Source of the DNA: Caballeronia arationis
GTDB taxonomy: Bacteria; Pseudomonadota; Gammaproteobacteria; Burkholderiales; Burkholderiaceae
Assembly: GCF_001544975.2 (NCBI RefSeq)
Contig: NZ_FCOG02000007.1
Coordinates: forward strand, 1 to 64,000
DNA length: 64,000 nucleotides
Direction: 5' to 3'
The position numbers and the translations under genes are program-made. Shown one piece after another: positions 44,288-54,111 of the stretch. Under the pieces are notes generated by a model. It made no database searches and was not told the DNA's origin. It saw only the letters and a program-made list of their open reading frames with translations. Numbering within the stretch: position 1 is the first letter of the stretch; every line of letters starts with the position of its first letter.

Positions 44288-44522
44288 CGGCGCCGCTCCC
44301 TTGTGCGAAGACGTTCATACGTTACCGGAGCGCGCAGACCTCCGCAAACGCACCGCAACACATGCTTTCGACACCTATACTTTTAGAAGCGTTTCCAATC
44401 GGAACGCCTTCCGGCATCGCATGGCTTTTACCGCGTTTCCCGGGCCCGCACGGCGATGCCTGCTGGCCGATGACTCGTTCGAGGCAGCAACCATCTGCAT
44501 GGGACCAGAGTAAGGAGACATC

Positions 44523-44732
44523 ATGACGCGCAAGTACATCGATTGCCGCGAAGTGCCGAGCGACAATAACTGCTCGGTGGCGCTATCCGCGGATTCCGAC
44601 GACGAATTGCTGGAGGCAGCCGTGCAGCACGCGGTCTCGGTGCATCAGCATACGGATTCGCCGGAACTGCGTTCGCAACTGAAGACGTTCTTCCACGACG
44701 GCACGCCGCCCGTCGACACCCCCCGCAAGTAA
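44523..44732 (+). CDS. DUF1059-family small protein
   Basis: A 69-residue product, MTRKYIDCREVPSDNNCSVALSADSDDELLEAAVQHAVSVHQH, matches the short DUF1059 family (Cys-containing N-terminus, acidic helix, VQHAVxVH). GGAG lies 6-9 bases before the ATG. Function unknown. Confidence 0.87.
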   Translation: MTRKYIDCREVPSDNNCSVALSADSDDELLEAAVQHAVSVHQHTDSPELRSQLKTFFHDGTPPVDTPRK

Positions 44733-44778
44733 CTGCCTTCAACAGGGGAAATCCGGCGCAGCGCGCGCCGGATTACGC

Positions 44779-45642
44779 TCAACCCAACTCGAACGACGTC
44801 ACCCCGAACACGCAATCGAGCGGCACCGCTGGCGGCGCCTTCGTGTACATGCGCGCGGTCTCGAAGATGCTCGACATGCCGTGACGCCTGGCTAGCGCGA
44901 CCGCCTCGGGATTGGCTTCGGGCACATCCAGAAAGACGGTAGCGCCGGGCACGCGGGCGACGAGCGCACCGTATAGATCGTCGGCGATGCGCGAGTCGTC
45001 GGCGAAAAGCGGGCCGATCTTGTAGCCGCTGCGGCAGGCGCGCAATACGCCGTAGCCCTGCACACGGCCGTTTTCCAGCGCGACCAGCGCGGCGCCTTCG
45101 GGCTGGTCGAGCCACGCGCGCAGAAACGCTTCGCGTGGCGCGCAAAACATCCGGCGGTCGTAGTCGGCGATCTGTTCGAACGGCACTGCCGACGCCTCTA
45201 CGATTCCCCCGCAGGTCGCCGCATCATCGCGTGCGAGTCCCTCGAAGCGGACGTTCCGGTACGCAAGCCGGAAACCCGAACGTCGATAATTCGCCTGCTG
45301 GCTCACGACGCCGTCGAGCCCGATATTGCGCTCGCCGAGATATTCGATTCCGGTGTTCCATAGACGTATGCCGAGTCCGACTCCGCGAAAGGCGGACGCC
45401 ACGATATACAGGCCGATGAAGCCGAGCGACTCGCCATAAGCGACTGCCGACAGGCACCCGACCGGTTCGCCGTCCATCTCGCCGATGAAAAAGCCGTGCG
45501 GATCGGCGGCATGGAAAGCGGGCGCATCGTGGAGGCCCGGATTCCATCCTTCTGCGGCGGCCCATTCCAGCGCGAGCCCGACTTCGTCAGCGCGCATGCG
45601 GCGGATCGTATAGGCGGCGTCACGAGCGGCGGTCGCGTTCAT
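44779..45642 (-). CDS. GNAT-family N-acetyltransferase with YitH-type C-terminal domain
   Basis: From ATG 45642 the product has 287 residues: an N-terminal GNAT fold with acetyl-CoA loop VASAFRGVGLGIRLWN and a second acetyltransferase-like domain (VQGYGVLRACRSGYKIGPLFAD ... FLDVPEANPEAVALARRHGM), as in Bacillus YitH-type proteins. A GTG at 45699 would add 19 residues but lacks a ribosome binding site. Substrate unknown. Confidence 0.85.
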   Translation of the reverse strand: MNATAARDAAYTIRRMRADEVGLALEWAAAEGWNPGLHDAPAFHAADPHGFFIGEMDGEPVGCLSAVAYGESLGFIGLYIVASAFRGVGLGIRLWNTGIEYLGERNIGLDGVVSQQANYRRSGFRLAYRNVRFEGLARDDAATCGGIVEASAVPFEQIADYDRRMFCAPREAFLRAWLDQPEGAALVALENGRVQGYGVLRACRSGYKIGPLFADDSRIADDLYGALVARVPGATVFLDVPEANPEAVALARRHGMSSIFETARMYTKAPPAVPLDCVFGVTSFELG

Positions 45643-45818
45643 GCCGTGCACCTCGGCGTGGGGTTGCGGAGATGCGTCGAGTGTCGCGCGATTCGTCACG
45701 CGACGGCAAGCGAGGGGAAGGAGAAAAGGAGAAGTGTTTAGACCGGTCCGATGTCACCAGGACCGATACAGCATGAAAAGACGGCCGCGCCCCGGGGCGC
45801 AAGCGCAGGGACGGCGGC

Positions 45819-46055
45819 TCAGACGCCGGTATGGCTCGGTTCGGACTGGCGTCCCCAGGACGCGCGCCATTCGCCTTCGCGCAGCGCGCGCTGGCCATCG
45901 TCCCGAGCGTCTTCCTCGGAACCGAAACCTTCGTAGCTATACGCGACGACTTTCATCCCGTTGCCTGTCGGCCGGGGGACGGTGATGCCCCAATGCCACT
46001 CGCCGTCCTGCTGGAAGACGTGCAGCGTAGGGTCAGACGAATTCCGAGCGTCCAT
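45819..46055 (-). CDS. Small soluble protein of unknown function
   Basis: A 78-residue product with AAGGAG 7-12 bases before the ATG at 46055. The sequence WHWGITVPRPTGNGMKVVAYSYEGFGSEEDARDDGQRAL suggests a small alpha/beta protein with no membrane segment or signal. I do not recognise a family. Confidence 0.7.
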   Translation of the reverse strand: MDARNSSDPTLHVFQQDGEWHWGITVPRPTGNGMKVVAYSYEGFGSEEDARDDGQRALREGEWRASWGRQSEPSHTGV

Positions 46056-46195
46056 GTTCGACTCCTTGCGGCAAGTACTGCGCGGCGCCTCGTTTGCATC
46101 GCTGGACGGAGATCCGGCTCGCCGGGGCGCCATGACTGGCGCATCGATGCAAGGGCCACGCGATCCTGCCCAGCAAGTACAGCATACGCGGCTGA

Positions 46196-46212
46196 ATGTT
46201 GCGTTGCAACAT
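46196..46212. repeat. 7-3-7 inverted repeat upstream of the small protein gene
   Basis: ATGTTGC, GTT, GCAACAT lies 140 bases upstream of the small-protein start, in a 221-base gap between that gene and the alpha/beta hydrolase. Operator-like in size; no known regulator motif recognised. Confidence 0.4.
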
Positions 46213-46276
46213 CCCCATGGGCGGGCGTGGTGCGAATCGTACGGTCGCAAGTTGGACAAATGCGCGTCACTCGCGC

Positions 46277-47074
46277 TCAGGCGGGCTCGCGGCGAATGCT
46301 GGCTTCGTGTTTAGCCTCGTCGGATAAACGCAGCCAGTCGGCGATTGTGTCGCAGGCCCAGGCGGGATCGTCGTGCGGCAAATCGTGCCCCGCCCACGGA
46401 TGACGCGCGTGCGCCGCGCCCCATTGCGCCGCTATGCGCCCGGAACACACCGGGTCGACGAGCCTGTCGGCTGTCGAAGACAACAACAGCGTCGGGCAAC
46501 CCGGCGCTTCGTGCGGCGCACGAAAGCGCGCCGCCGCCGCAAGCTGCCGCAACGCGCTTGCCGCGCTCACGGGCGAAGTGTTGCGTACATGAGCCCACGC
46601 GACGAGATCAGCGTCGAGCGCGTCGTGCCGGTTGCAGGTCAGCGCGTGGACGATGCGCTCGCATTGCACGCCGCGCGTCCAGCAAGCCGCGACGCGAACC
46701 AGCGCGGGCCACGCCGTCGGCCGCAAACGCTCGCCGATGCTCGCAAACGGCCGCATGCTCGTATTGATGAGAACGAGCCGCTCGATTTCCTCCGGATGGC
46801 GCGCTGCCCACTGCGTCGCGACCATCGCGCCGAGCGACATCGCCAGGAGCCGGTACGGCCCCGCGATTCCCGCTGCCTGCGCGCGCGTGCGGACCGACTC
46901 CGCGATGCCGTCCACATCCGCAGGCACGCGCATCGCGCGTTCCGTGCCGTTGCCCGGCAGATCGATCGACGTAACGCTGCCGGCATCCGCAATCCGCGCG
47001 CGGAATTCGTCGGCGAAGGAACCCCAGTGACGCGCCTCGCGCGTGAGTCCGCGCAGCAGGATCCACTGGCTCAT
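46277..47074 (-). CDS. Alpha/beta hydrolase
   Basis: A 265-residue alpha/beta hydrolase: nucleophile Ser in LLAMSLGAMVATQWA (~80-94), a variant elbow with Met-Ser-Leu-Gly. The acid Asp is in STADRLVDP and the His in GHDLPHDDP. The oxyanion region reads LRGLTREARHWG. The ATG at 47074 overlaps the stop of the carboxypeptidase-like gene (ATGA), so the two are probably made together. Substrate unknown. Confidence 0.85.
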   Translation of the reverse strand: MSQWILLRGLTREARHWGSFADEFRARIADAGSVTSIDLPGNGTERAMRVPADVDGIAESVRTRAQAAGIAGPYRLLAMSLGAMVATQWAARHPEEIERLVLINTSMRPFASIGERLRPTAWPALVRVAACWTRGVQCERIVHALTCNRHDALDADLVAWAHVRNTSPVSAASALRQLAAAARFRAPHEAPGCPTLLLSSTADRLVDPVCSGRIAAQWGAAHARHPWAGHDLPHDDPAWACDTIADWLRLSDEAKHEASIRREPA

Positions 47075-48105
47075 GGCGCGCCCTTGCTCCACCAGTGCTC
47101 GGCTGCGCGTTCCATCACCTGCTGGCGGAAATCGCCGCGCGGCAGCCATCGATGCGAAGAAAACGCCGCGCGCGTGAGAAAGTCGAAGAAATTGGGGTGC
47201 CGGCGCAGCACGCGGCGCGTCCGGTGCGCCTTGATCGGGTTATAGATGCCAAGCCGCGAGAACAATTGCGGCGGATTCTTCCTGATCCAGCGCCAGGAGC
47301 CGAGTTCGAGCGTCATCGGCAGGAAGATGTTCGGCGCGCGCGTGCGGTCGTACGCGCAGTCCCAGAGATCGCCGTGCAGCAGATACTGATGGCTCTGCGG
47401 TTCGAACGCGTAGCCGTGATGCGGGCACGACTGCTCGAACATCGTCTTCAGCATGAACATCTCGGCGAGATGCGGCATCTGCCGGTCGGTGCGCGCGTAG
47501 GGAAACCAGATGCTGTCGTCCCAGCCGAAGCCCGAATGGCAGTCGAGCGCGAAGCTGAGCGGCCGCGACATCAGTTCCTTCTCAACGACCGACAGGAGCG
47601 CCGCGCTTTCCACTTCCATAGATCCGTCGCGACTGCCGCGATACCACGGCAGCCACGGCCCGATGCGTTGGCCGCCCGCGAGCCACGGCACGCGGCCTTC
47701 GGCGCTTTGCGGCGCGTTGCGCATCAGGTCGACGCCGTTCGGATTCGAGCGCGTGCGCGCCCACATGCCGCCGGGATTGACGATCGGCATGAAGACGAGC
47801 CGGATCGAACGCAACTGCTCGGACAGCAGGTCGTCCCATTCGAGGCGGCGCAGCAGCGCGCGCATGTAGTCGAGGATCAGTTGCGTGCCGATCCGCTCAA
47901 GTCCGTGCACGCCGCCGAAGAAGCCGATTGCGGGCGCGCCGGGGTCGGTCGCTCCGATGGTCGCGGTGAGGATCGGGAACGTGTGGCGGCCGGTCCGGAC
48001 GTCGGCCACGGTGCGTCCGACAAACCACGCGCGGCCGGCGTCGAGCAGCGACCGGAGGTCGTCGAGTTCCGCAAAGCTGTCCGAGGCAACCCGCAACGTA
48101 CTCAT
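47071..48105 (-). CDS. M14-family zinc carboxypeptidase-like protein
   Basis: A 344-residue M14 peptidase-type protein. Zinc ligands are in FGGVHGLERIG (HxxE) and DCHSGFG; the substrate-binding NPNGVDLMRN block is also present. No signal peptide, so it acts in the cytoplasm, as succinylglutamate desuccinylase-like and peptidoglycan-recycling relatives do. GTG two codons upstream (48111) is an alternative start. It is coupled to an alpha/beta hydrolase. Confidence 0.87.
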   Translation of the reverse strand: MSTLRVASDSFAELDDLRSLLDAGRAWFVGRTVADVRTGRHTFPILTATIGATDPGAPAIGFFGGVHGLERIGTQLILDYMRALLRRLEWDDLLSEQLRSIRLVFMPIVNPGGMWARTRSNPNGVDLMRNAPQSAEGRVPWLAGGQRIGPWLPWYRGSRDGSMEVESAALLSVVEKELMSRPLSFALDCHSGFGWDDSIWFPYARTDRQMPHLAEMFMLKTMFEQSCPHHGYAFEPQSHQYLLHGDLWDCAYDRTRAPNIFLPMTLELGSWRWIRKNPPQLFSRLGIYNPIKAHRTRRVLRRHPNFFDFLTRAAFSSHRWLPRGDFRQQVMERAAEHWWSKGAP

Positions 48106-48301
48106 GGCCACGCCCCTGTCGTGTGATTGTTCTGGATTGTCTTGTGTGCGGCCGGCGGTCGCCGCGTGCGCCGATTTTCGCGCGACCGGATGAATGCGTA
48201 CAGCGCAGAGCGCGTTGGGATGGCCTTTTGCATCGGACGGACCGAGCGTATCATTTCGGCCCCAAATTGCGCCTCGCCTTGTCCGATGCGTCGCCTAGAA
48301 T

Positions 48302-48323
48302 GAAAAAACCGTCTTTCGACGGT
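48302..48323 (-). terminator. Intrinsic terminator on the minus strand
   Basis: On the minus strand ACCGTC, GAAA, GACGGT is followed by TTTTTT (the A run 48303-48308 on the plus strand). It lies 15 bases upstream of the plus-strand DUF4148 gene. It would stop transcripts coming leftward, for example from the acyl-CoA dehydrogenase operon ending at 48660. On the plus strand it forms a hairpin just before a ribosome binding site. Confidence 0.6.
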
Positions 48324-48337
48324 GCGAGGCTCCCGCC

Positions 48338-48607
48338 ATGAAAAACCTTCCCTGCCTTCTGGCCGGCGCGCTGTTCGGCGCGTCGTGTGTCGCTTCGGCG
48401 TTCGCGCAACCGCCGGCGAAGTACGATCCGAACGCGCCCAAGACCCGCGCCGAGGTCAAGGCCGACACGCTCGCCTGGCTCGCCGCCGGCTACGATCCGA
48501 ACAACTGGTGGGACTATCCCGACAACGCGCAGCGCGCCGGACGCATCGTCGCGGCCCAGCGCGCGCAGGAAGCGGGCTCGGGCAGCGGGCAGATGCGCCC
48601 GCAGTGA
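48338..48607 (+). CDS. DUF4148-type small periplasmic protein
   Basis: An 89-residue exported protein: signal peptide ending at AFAQ (~24) and the KTRAEVKADTLAWLAAGYDP segment typical of DUF4148, a family common in Burkholderiaceae in many paralogues. Function unknown. Confidence 0.85.
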   Translation: MKNLPCLLAGALFGASCVASAFAQPPAKYDPNAPKTRAEVKADTLAWLAAGYDPNNWWDYPDNAQRAGRIVAAQRAQEAGSGSGQMRPQ

Positions 48608-48659
48608 CGTCCCGTTGACAGACGCGACGCGCTCACGCGACGGACGCGTCCGATCCCGC

Positions 48660-49838
<1,179 letters not shown>

Positions 49839-49941
49839 CGGCGATTCCTGTTGATTGCGTCGCGGGTTTGCGTTGCCGGGTTTGGGTCGCGGTCGCAGCG
49901 GGCGGTTCGGGCGAGCCGGACGCATCGAACGGCTGACAACC

Positions 49942-50325
49942 CTAGTCCTCGTACTCACTATACTTGCGCGCGTCGCCGCGAACCTTGTGCACCGGATATT
50001 TCGCCCGGTTCAACGCCATTTTCTCGAAGACCGCGCGATACAGATCGACGTCGAGCCTGTCGGCGAGCATCACGAGATAGGCGAGCACATCGGCCATCTC
50101 ATGGCGGATACCGGTGAGCTTCTCGTCGTCGAGTTCTTCGCGCTCGCCCGAGGCGAGCCACTGGAACGGTTCGAGCAACTCGCTCGCTTCGACGCTGATC
50201 GCGGTCGCCAGGTTTTTCGGCGTGTGAAAGCGCGCCCAGTCGCGTTCGCGGACGAACTCGCGCACCAGCGCGCGCAGTTCGTCGAATTCGCCACGCGAGG
50301 GCGGCAGGTCCTGCGGCTCGTTCAT
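49942..50325 (-). CDS. MazG-like nucleotide pyrophosphohydrolase
   Basis: A 127-residue all-alpha NTP pyrophosphatase of the MazG/RS21-C6 (dCTPase) type. Mg-binding acidic motifs SVEASELLEPFQW (~45-57) and RHEMADVLAYLVMLADRL (~74-91) are intact. Likely removes non-canonical or excess (d)NTPs. On the same strand as, and 33 bases after, the ketopantoate-reductase-like gene. Confidence 0.9.
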   Translation of the reverse strand: MNEPQDLPPSRGEFDELRALVREFVRERDWARFHTPKNLATAISVEASELLEPFQWLASGEREELDDEKLTGIRHEMADVLAYLVMLADRLDVDLYRAVFEKMALNRAKYPVHKVRGDARKYSEYED

Positions 50326-50358
50326 CTCGATATTCCTTCTATCGGTTGCGCGTTCAGT

Positions 50359-51342
50359 TCAGTCCGCCGGATAAAGCCCGAGCGTTCGGGCCTTGAGGCG
50401 CGCGAGTCCGAACAGCGCGTCGGTGAACGGCGTCGTGACGCCGGTCATCCGGCCGAGTTCGCAGACGGCCGCGACGAGCGCATCCAGTTCGACGGGCCTC
50501 GACGCCTCGACGTCCTGCAGCATCGACGTCTTGATCGCGCCGAGCCGCAGCGTGACCGCATGGCGGTCGGCGGGCTGCTGGTCGATCGGAATGCCGAAGC
50601 GCGTGCCGATCTCCTTCGCCTCCAGCATGATGCTCGTGACGAACTCGCGCACGAGGTCGTCGCCGAGGATGCGGTCGGTCGTGGCGCCGGTGATCGCGCT
50701 GATCGGGTTCATCGTCATGTTGCCCCACAGCTTGAACCAGACTTCGCGCTGGATCTGGTCGCACGCGCTCGCCTCGAAGCCGGCTTCTGTGAGACGCGCG
50801 CACAGCGCTTTCACGCGCTCGCTCGGGCGCCCGGCCGCTTCGCCGACGATCAGTCCCTTGCCCTGAACGTGACGGATCACGCCGGGCGCATCCGTCGCGC
50901 AGGCGGCGTGCACGACGCAGCCGAGCGTCCGCGCGCCGGGAATCGCCGCCGCGATATCGCCTTGCGGATCGACGGAGGCGAGCCGCTTGCCCGCGAAGTC
51001 GCCGGGCAGGCCGTCGCAGAACCACCACGGAACGCCGTTCATCGCGGTGAGCACGACCGTGTCGGCGCCAAGGAGCGGCGCGATGCGCGCCGCCACCGAC
51101 GCCATCGCGGGCGCCTTCACCGCGACCACCACCACATCCTGCGCGCCGAGGTCCGCCGGATCGGCGCTCGCGCGCACCTTGACCGCGTGGGTCGCGCCGC
51201 CTTCCACGAGGCGCAGGCCGTGCGCGGCGAGCGCGTCGAGCGTCGCGCCGCGCGCGACCACGCTCACGTCGTGGCCCGCCTGAGCCAGCTTGACGCCGAT
51301 CCACCCGCCGATCGCGCCCGCGCCGTAAATGCACACCTTCAT
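50359..51342 (-). CDS. Ketopantoate reductase-family (ApbA/PanE) oxidoreductase
   Basis: A 327-residue NADP-dependent 2-ketopantoate reductase-like enzyme. Rossmann motif IYGAGAIGGWIG (~4-15), catalytic Lys region VWFKLWGNMTMNPISAITGA (~206-225), and C-terminal DVEASRPVELDALVAAV (EVE/ELD block). Whether it reduces ketopantoate or another 2-oxo acid is not determinable; such paralogues are common in this group. Divergent from nudC. Confidence 0.88.
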   Translation of the reverse strand: MKVCIYGAGAIGGWIGVKLAQAGHDVSVVARGATLDALAAHGLRLVEGGATHAVKVRASADPADLGAQDVVVVAVKAPAMASVAARIAPLLGADTVVLTAMNGVPWWFCDGLPGDFAGKRLASVDPQGDIAAAIPGARTLGCVVHAACATDAPGVIRHVQGKGLIVGEAAGRPSERVKALCARLTEAGFEASACDQIQREVWFKLWGNMTMNPISAITGATTDRILGDDLVREFVTSIMLEAKEIGTRFGIPIDQQPADRHAVTLRLGAIKTSMLQDVEASRPVELDALVAAVCELGRMTGVTTPFTDALFGLARLKARTLGLYPAD

Positions 51343-51438
51343 CGTCTCGCTCCTTCGTCTCGCGCGATGCGCGCGCCTGCCGCATCCAACGCGTCATGGT
51401 AAGTTGCAACCTGCGCGATCGTACCGAAAAATCTTTCC

Positions 51439-52398
51439 ATGTCCCTTCCAGACCCCTTCATTGCCCTTGGCTTTGCGTTCAACCCGCTCAACCGGCATTC
51501 CGAAAAACGCGACGACGAAGCGTTCATAGAGCGCCTGCACCGCGATCCGTCGACGCGGTTCGTCGTTTTCAGCGCGGATATTCCGCTGCTGAAAGTGTCG
51601 GACGGACACGACGTTCTCTTTTCGGCCGACGAAGCCGCGCCCTTTGGTGAGCCGGTGCAGAGAGTGTTTCTCGGCGAGGAAACGGACGGCGAGCACGAGG
51701 GCCGCGCGCTCTTCGCGCTAGGTTTCCAGAAGGACGCGATCGAGGCAGCGACGCCCCATGCGGAAATCGGGCCGATCGACCTGCGCTCGATCGCGATGCG
51801 CGGTCTCGTCGCGCCCGCGCTCGTCAGCGCGCTCGGGCAGGCGAAATCGATGCTCGACTGGCACCGGCGCCACCGCTTCTGCGCGAACTGCGGACAGCCG
51901 AGCCGCGCGGCGGCGGCCGGCTGGCGCCGTCATTGCGACGCCTGCGGCACACAGCACTTTCCGCGCGTCGACCCGGTGGTGATCATGCTCGCCATCGACG
52001 GCGACCGCTGTCTGCTCGGCCGGCAGCGCCAGTTCGCGCCGGGCATGTATTCGGCGCTCGCGGGCTTCGTCGAGCCGGGCGAAACCGCCGCCGGTGCCGT
52101 CGTTCGCGAAGTGCTGGAGGAAGCCGGCGTGCGCTGTTCCGGCGTGACGCAGTACGCCACGCAGCCTTGGCCGTTTCCGTCTTCGCTGATGATCGGCTGC
52201 TTCGCACACGCTGACGACACGCAGATCGTCGTCGATACGGTCGAACTCGAAGACGCGCGCTGGTTCTCGCGTGCCGAAGTCGCGGCGATGCTCGATGGCA
52301 CGCATCCGGACGGCCTCACGGCGCCGAAGCCCTTCGCTATCGCGCATCACCTGCTGCGGGCTTTCGCCGACCGCGGCGCCGCCGTACTCAGCGACTGA
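51439..52398 (+). CDS. nudC: NADH pyrophosphatase / deNADding enzyme NudC
   Basis: A 319-residue Nudix hydrolase cleaving NAD(H), and in E. coli removing NAD caps from RNA. A zinc ribbon (CANC...CDAC, ~147-170) precedes the Nudix box GFVEPGETAAGAVVREVLEE (~209-228). The NudC specificity motif TQPWPFPSS (~241) follows, with Thr in place of the usual Ser at its first position. Starts 97 bases from the divergent reductase gene; the HisA-like gene follows after seven bases. Confidence 0.93.
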   Translation: MSLPDPFIALGFAFNPLNRHSEKRDDEAFIERLHRDPSTRFVVFSADIPLLKVSDGHDVLFSADEAAPFGEPVQRVFLGEETDGEHEGRALFALGFQKDAIEAATPHAEIGPIDLRSIAMRGLVAPALVSALGQAKSMLDWHRRHRFCANCGQPSRAAAAGWRRHCDACGTQHFPRVDPVVIMLAIDGDRCLLGRQRQFAPGMYSALAGFVEPGETAAGAVVREVLEEAGVRCSGVTQYATQPWPFPSSLMIGCFAHADDTQIVVDTVELEDARWFSRAEVAAMLDGTHPDGLTAPKPFAIAHHLLRAFADRGAAVLSD

Positions 52399-52405
52399 CG
52401 CCGCG

Positions 52406-53095
52406 ATGCGGATCATTCCCGTCGTCGATCTTCTGGACGGCGTCGCCGTCCACGCCGTGCGCGGCGAGCGCAGCCGCTATCGGCCCGTGCAGTCGCAACT
52501 GTGCAGCGGCAGCGATCCGGCCGTCGTCGCGCGGGCGCTCGTCGACTATTGCGCGGCGCCCGTGCTCTACGTCGCCGACCTCGACGGCATCGTGCGCGGC
52601 GCGCCGCAAACGGCCGCGCTCGCGCGTCTCGCCCGCGCGCTTCCCGGTGTCGAACTCTGGCTCGATGCGGGCTTCACCGATGGCGCGTCTGCGCTCGAAA
52701 TGATTGCCTCGCTGCAGGAAGAAGGCGCGGTCGTCACGCCCGTCTTCGGCAGCGAAACCTTGCGCGCGGAATCGGTGCACGAGTTCGCACGCGATGCGGT
52801 GCTGTCGCTCGACCGCCGGCTCGATGCGCCGCTCGGCGATCCCGCGTTATGGCGCGACGCATCGCACTGGCCAGCACGCGTGATCGCGATGTCGCTCGAC
52901 CGTGTCGGCTCCTTCAGCGGCCCCGATCTCGCGACCATTGCTGACATCCGCCGCCGCGCGGGAAACGATCGAACGATCGTTGGCGCGGGCGGCGTGCGTC
53001 ACATCGACGACTTGCGCGCTGCCGAGGCCGCTGGCGCGAATGCGTGGCTCATCGCATCGGCGCTGCACGACCGCAGCATCGCGGCGAGCCGTTAG
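52406..53095 (+). CDS. HisA/HisF-family TIM-barrel protein (HisA paralogue)
   Basis: A 229-residue (beta/alpha)8 protein with HisA-like opening RIIPVVDLLDGVAVHAVRGE and phosphate-binding ends VGAGGVRHIDDL and NAWLIASALHD. The second catalytic Asp region of true HisA is not clearly kept (MSLDRVG...). It is not in a his operon and begins seven bases after nudC. HisA-like genes of this kind occur in tetrahydromethanopterin gene sets in some Burkholderia and methylotrophs, but nothing else from that pathway is here. Confidence 0.82.
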   Translation: MRIIPVVDLLDGVAVHAVRGERSRYRPVQSQLCSGSDPAVVARALVDYCAAPVLYVADLDGIVRGAPQTAALARLARALPGVELWLDAGFTDGASALEMIASLQEEGAVVTPVFGSETLRAESVHEFARDAVLSLDRRLDAPLGDPALWRDASHWPARVIAMSLDRVGSFSGPDLATIADIRRRAGNDRTIVGAGGVRHIDDLRAAEAAGANAWLIASALHDRSIAASR

Positions 53096-53461
53096 TCAGC
53101 ATCCCTACCTTCCTGCCGCTCCTTCCCGATCGCTGTCTCCTTCGGCAAAGAGTGCGCGTCGCCCGGCTCGGGAACGCCGCATGCTGAAATGTTCCGCGAG
53201 TTCCACCGCGCGGCCGCTCAGGTCGCGTACAGACCAGAGCGGCATGCCGCTCTGAGACCCGAACGACGAACCCGGCGATCGACGCTTTCCGCGCTTCTCC
53301 GCCCCGCTTCGCGACTTTCGTCATTTTTTCAATCCGTGCGCATCGCAGTTCGCGATCGACCTTCATCAGCGGGACACCGAGTCCTCGCTAACATCGGTCA
53401 CACAGCGCTGGCAGACTTCGACACTCCGAGCACACGCTCGACACTCAACAGGAGCGATCCC
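53096..53461. other. Intergenic region upstream of the phasin gene
   Basis: A 366-base gap with no convincing gene. It includes the palindrome at 53235-53254 and, at its right end, AACAGGAG before the phasin start. The AT-richer part around 53320-53340 (TCATTTTTTCAATCC) may belong to the phasin promoter, but no -35/-10 pair is clear. Confidence 0.5.
53235..53254. repeat. 20-base perfect palindrome
   Basis: CAGAGCGGCATGCCGCTCTG is a perfect inverted repeat with no loop, ~140 bases after the HisA-like stop and ~210 before the phasin gene. There is no U-run, so an operator is as likely as a transcription end. Confidence 0.75.
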
Positions 53462-54022
53462 ATGTTCTACGCCATGCAACCCATCTCATCGATGACCCGC
53501 GCCAACCTCGCTGCCTTCCTGAACGTGTCGGGACGGCTTGCGAGCGGCATCCAGCAACTGACGGAACTGAATGTGCAGACGGTCAGGACCATGATCGAGG
53601 AAAGCAGTTCGCTGCTGCGCGCGGGCGAAGAATCGAGTCCCGGCGACGTGCTCGGCTGGCAATCGATCATGCTCGCGCAGTTTCCGGAAAAGGCCGCCTC
53701 GTATGGACGTTACTTCCTGTCGATCGTCACGTCGACGGAAGCCGATATCATCAGCGAGGCACGCAGCCAGTATGAGCGCAACGGCATCGGCATGAAGGAA
53801 GCGCTTGATGCCGCCGCGAGCGAAACGGAGTCGGCTATTGGCGAAGAGGCGCGCATCGTCACGAACATGACGGACACGATGGCCGAATCGGCCGGAGAGA
53901 GCGCGAGGGCGATTCTCGATGCGAGCGGCGAAGTCGCGCAGAAGACGGCCGATGCAGGCGTGCAGGCGGCTGAAATCGCCGAAGGTGCGACGACGAAGGC
54001 GCGCACGTCGTCGAAGCGCTGA
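53462..54022 (+). CDS. Phasin-family (polyhydroxyalkanoate granule) protein
   Basis: A 186-residue helical protein matching the phasin pattern: NLAAFLNVSGRLASGIQQLTELNVQTVRTMIEES and an Ala/Glu/Thr-rich coiled C-terminus. Phasins coat polyhydroxybutyrate granules and limit their coalescence. AGGAG precedes the ATG by nine bases. Length is typical of the Burkholderiaceae phasins. Confidence 0.88.
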   Translation: MFYAMQPISSMTRANLAAFLNVSGRLASGIQQLTELNVQTVRTMIEESSSLLRAGEESSPGDVLGWQSIMLAQFPEKAASYGRYFLSIVTSTEADIISEARSQYERNGIGMKEALDAAASETESAIGEEARIVTNMTDTMAESAGESARAILDASGEVAQKTADAGVQAAEIAEGATTKARTSSKR

Positions 54023-54111
54023 GCGGCGCGCGCTGCGTCGTGCAGGTTCACACGGCGGTCATGTACGCTTCGTCATAATCCGCAGTTACGCATCGAACGA
54101 ACGGAGACCCG

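Noticed and set aside
44380..44410. GCGTTTCC/GGAACGCC near-palindrome upstream of the DUF1059 gene
   Set aside because: It contains a mismatch and a short stem; not distinguishable from chance.
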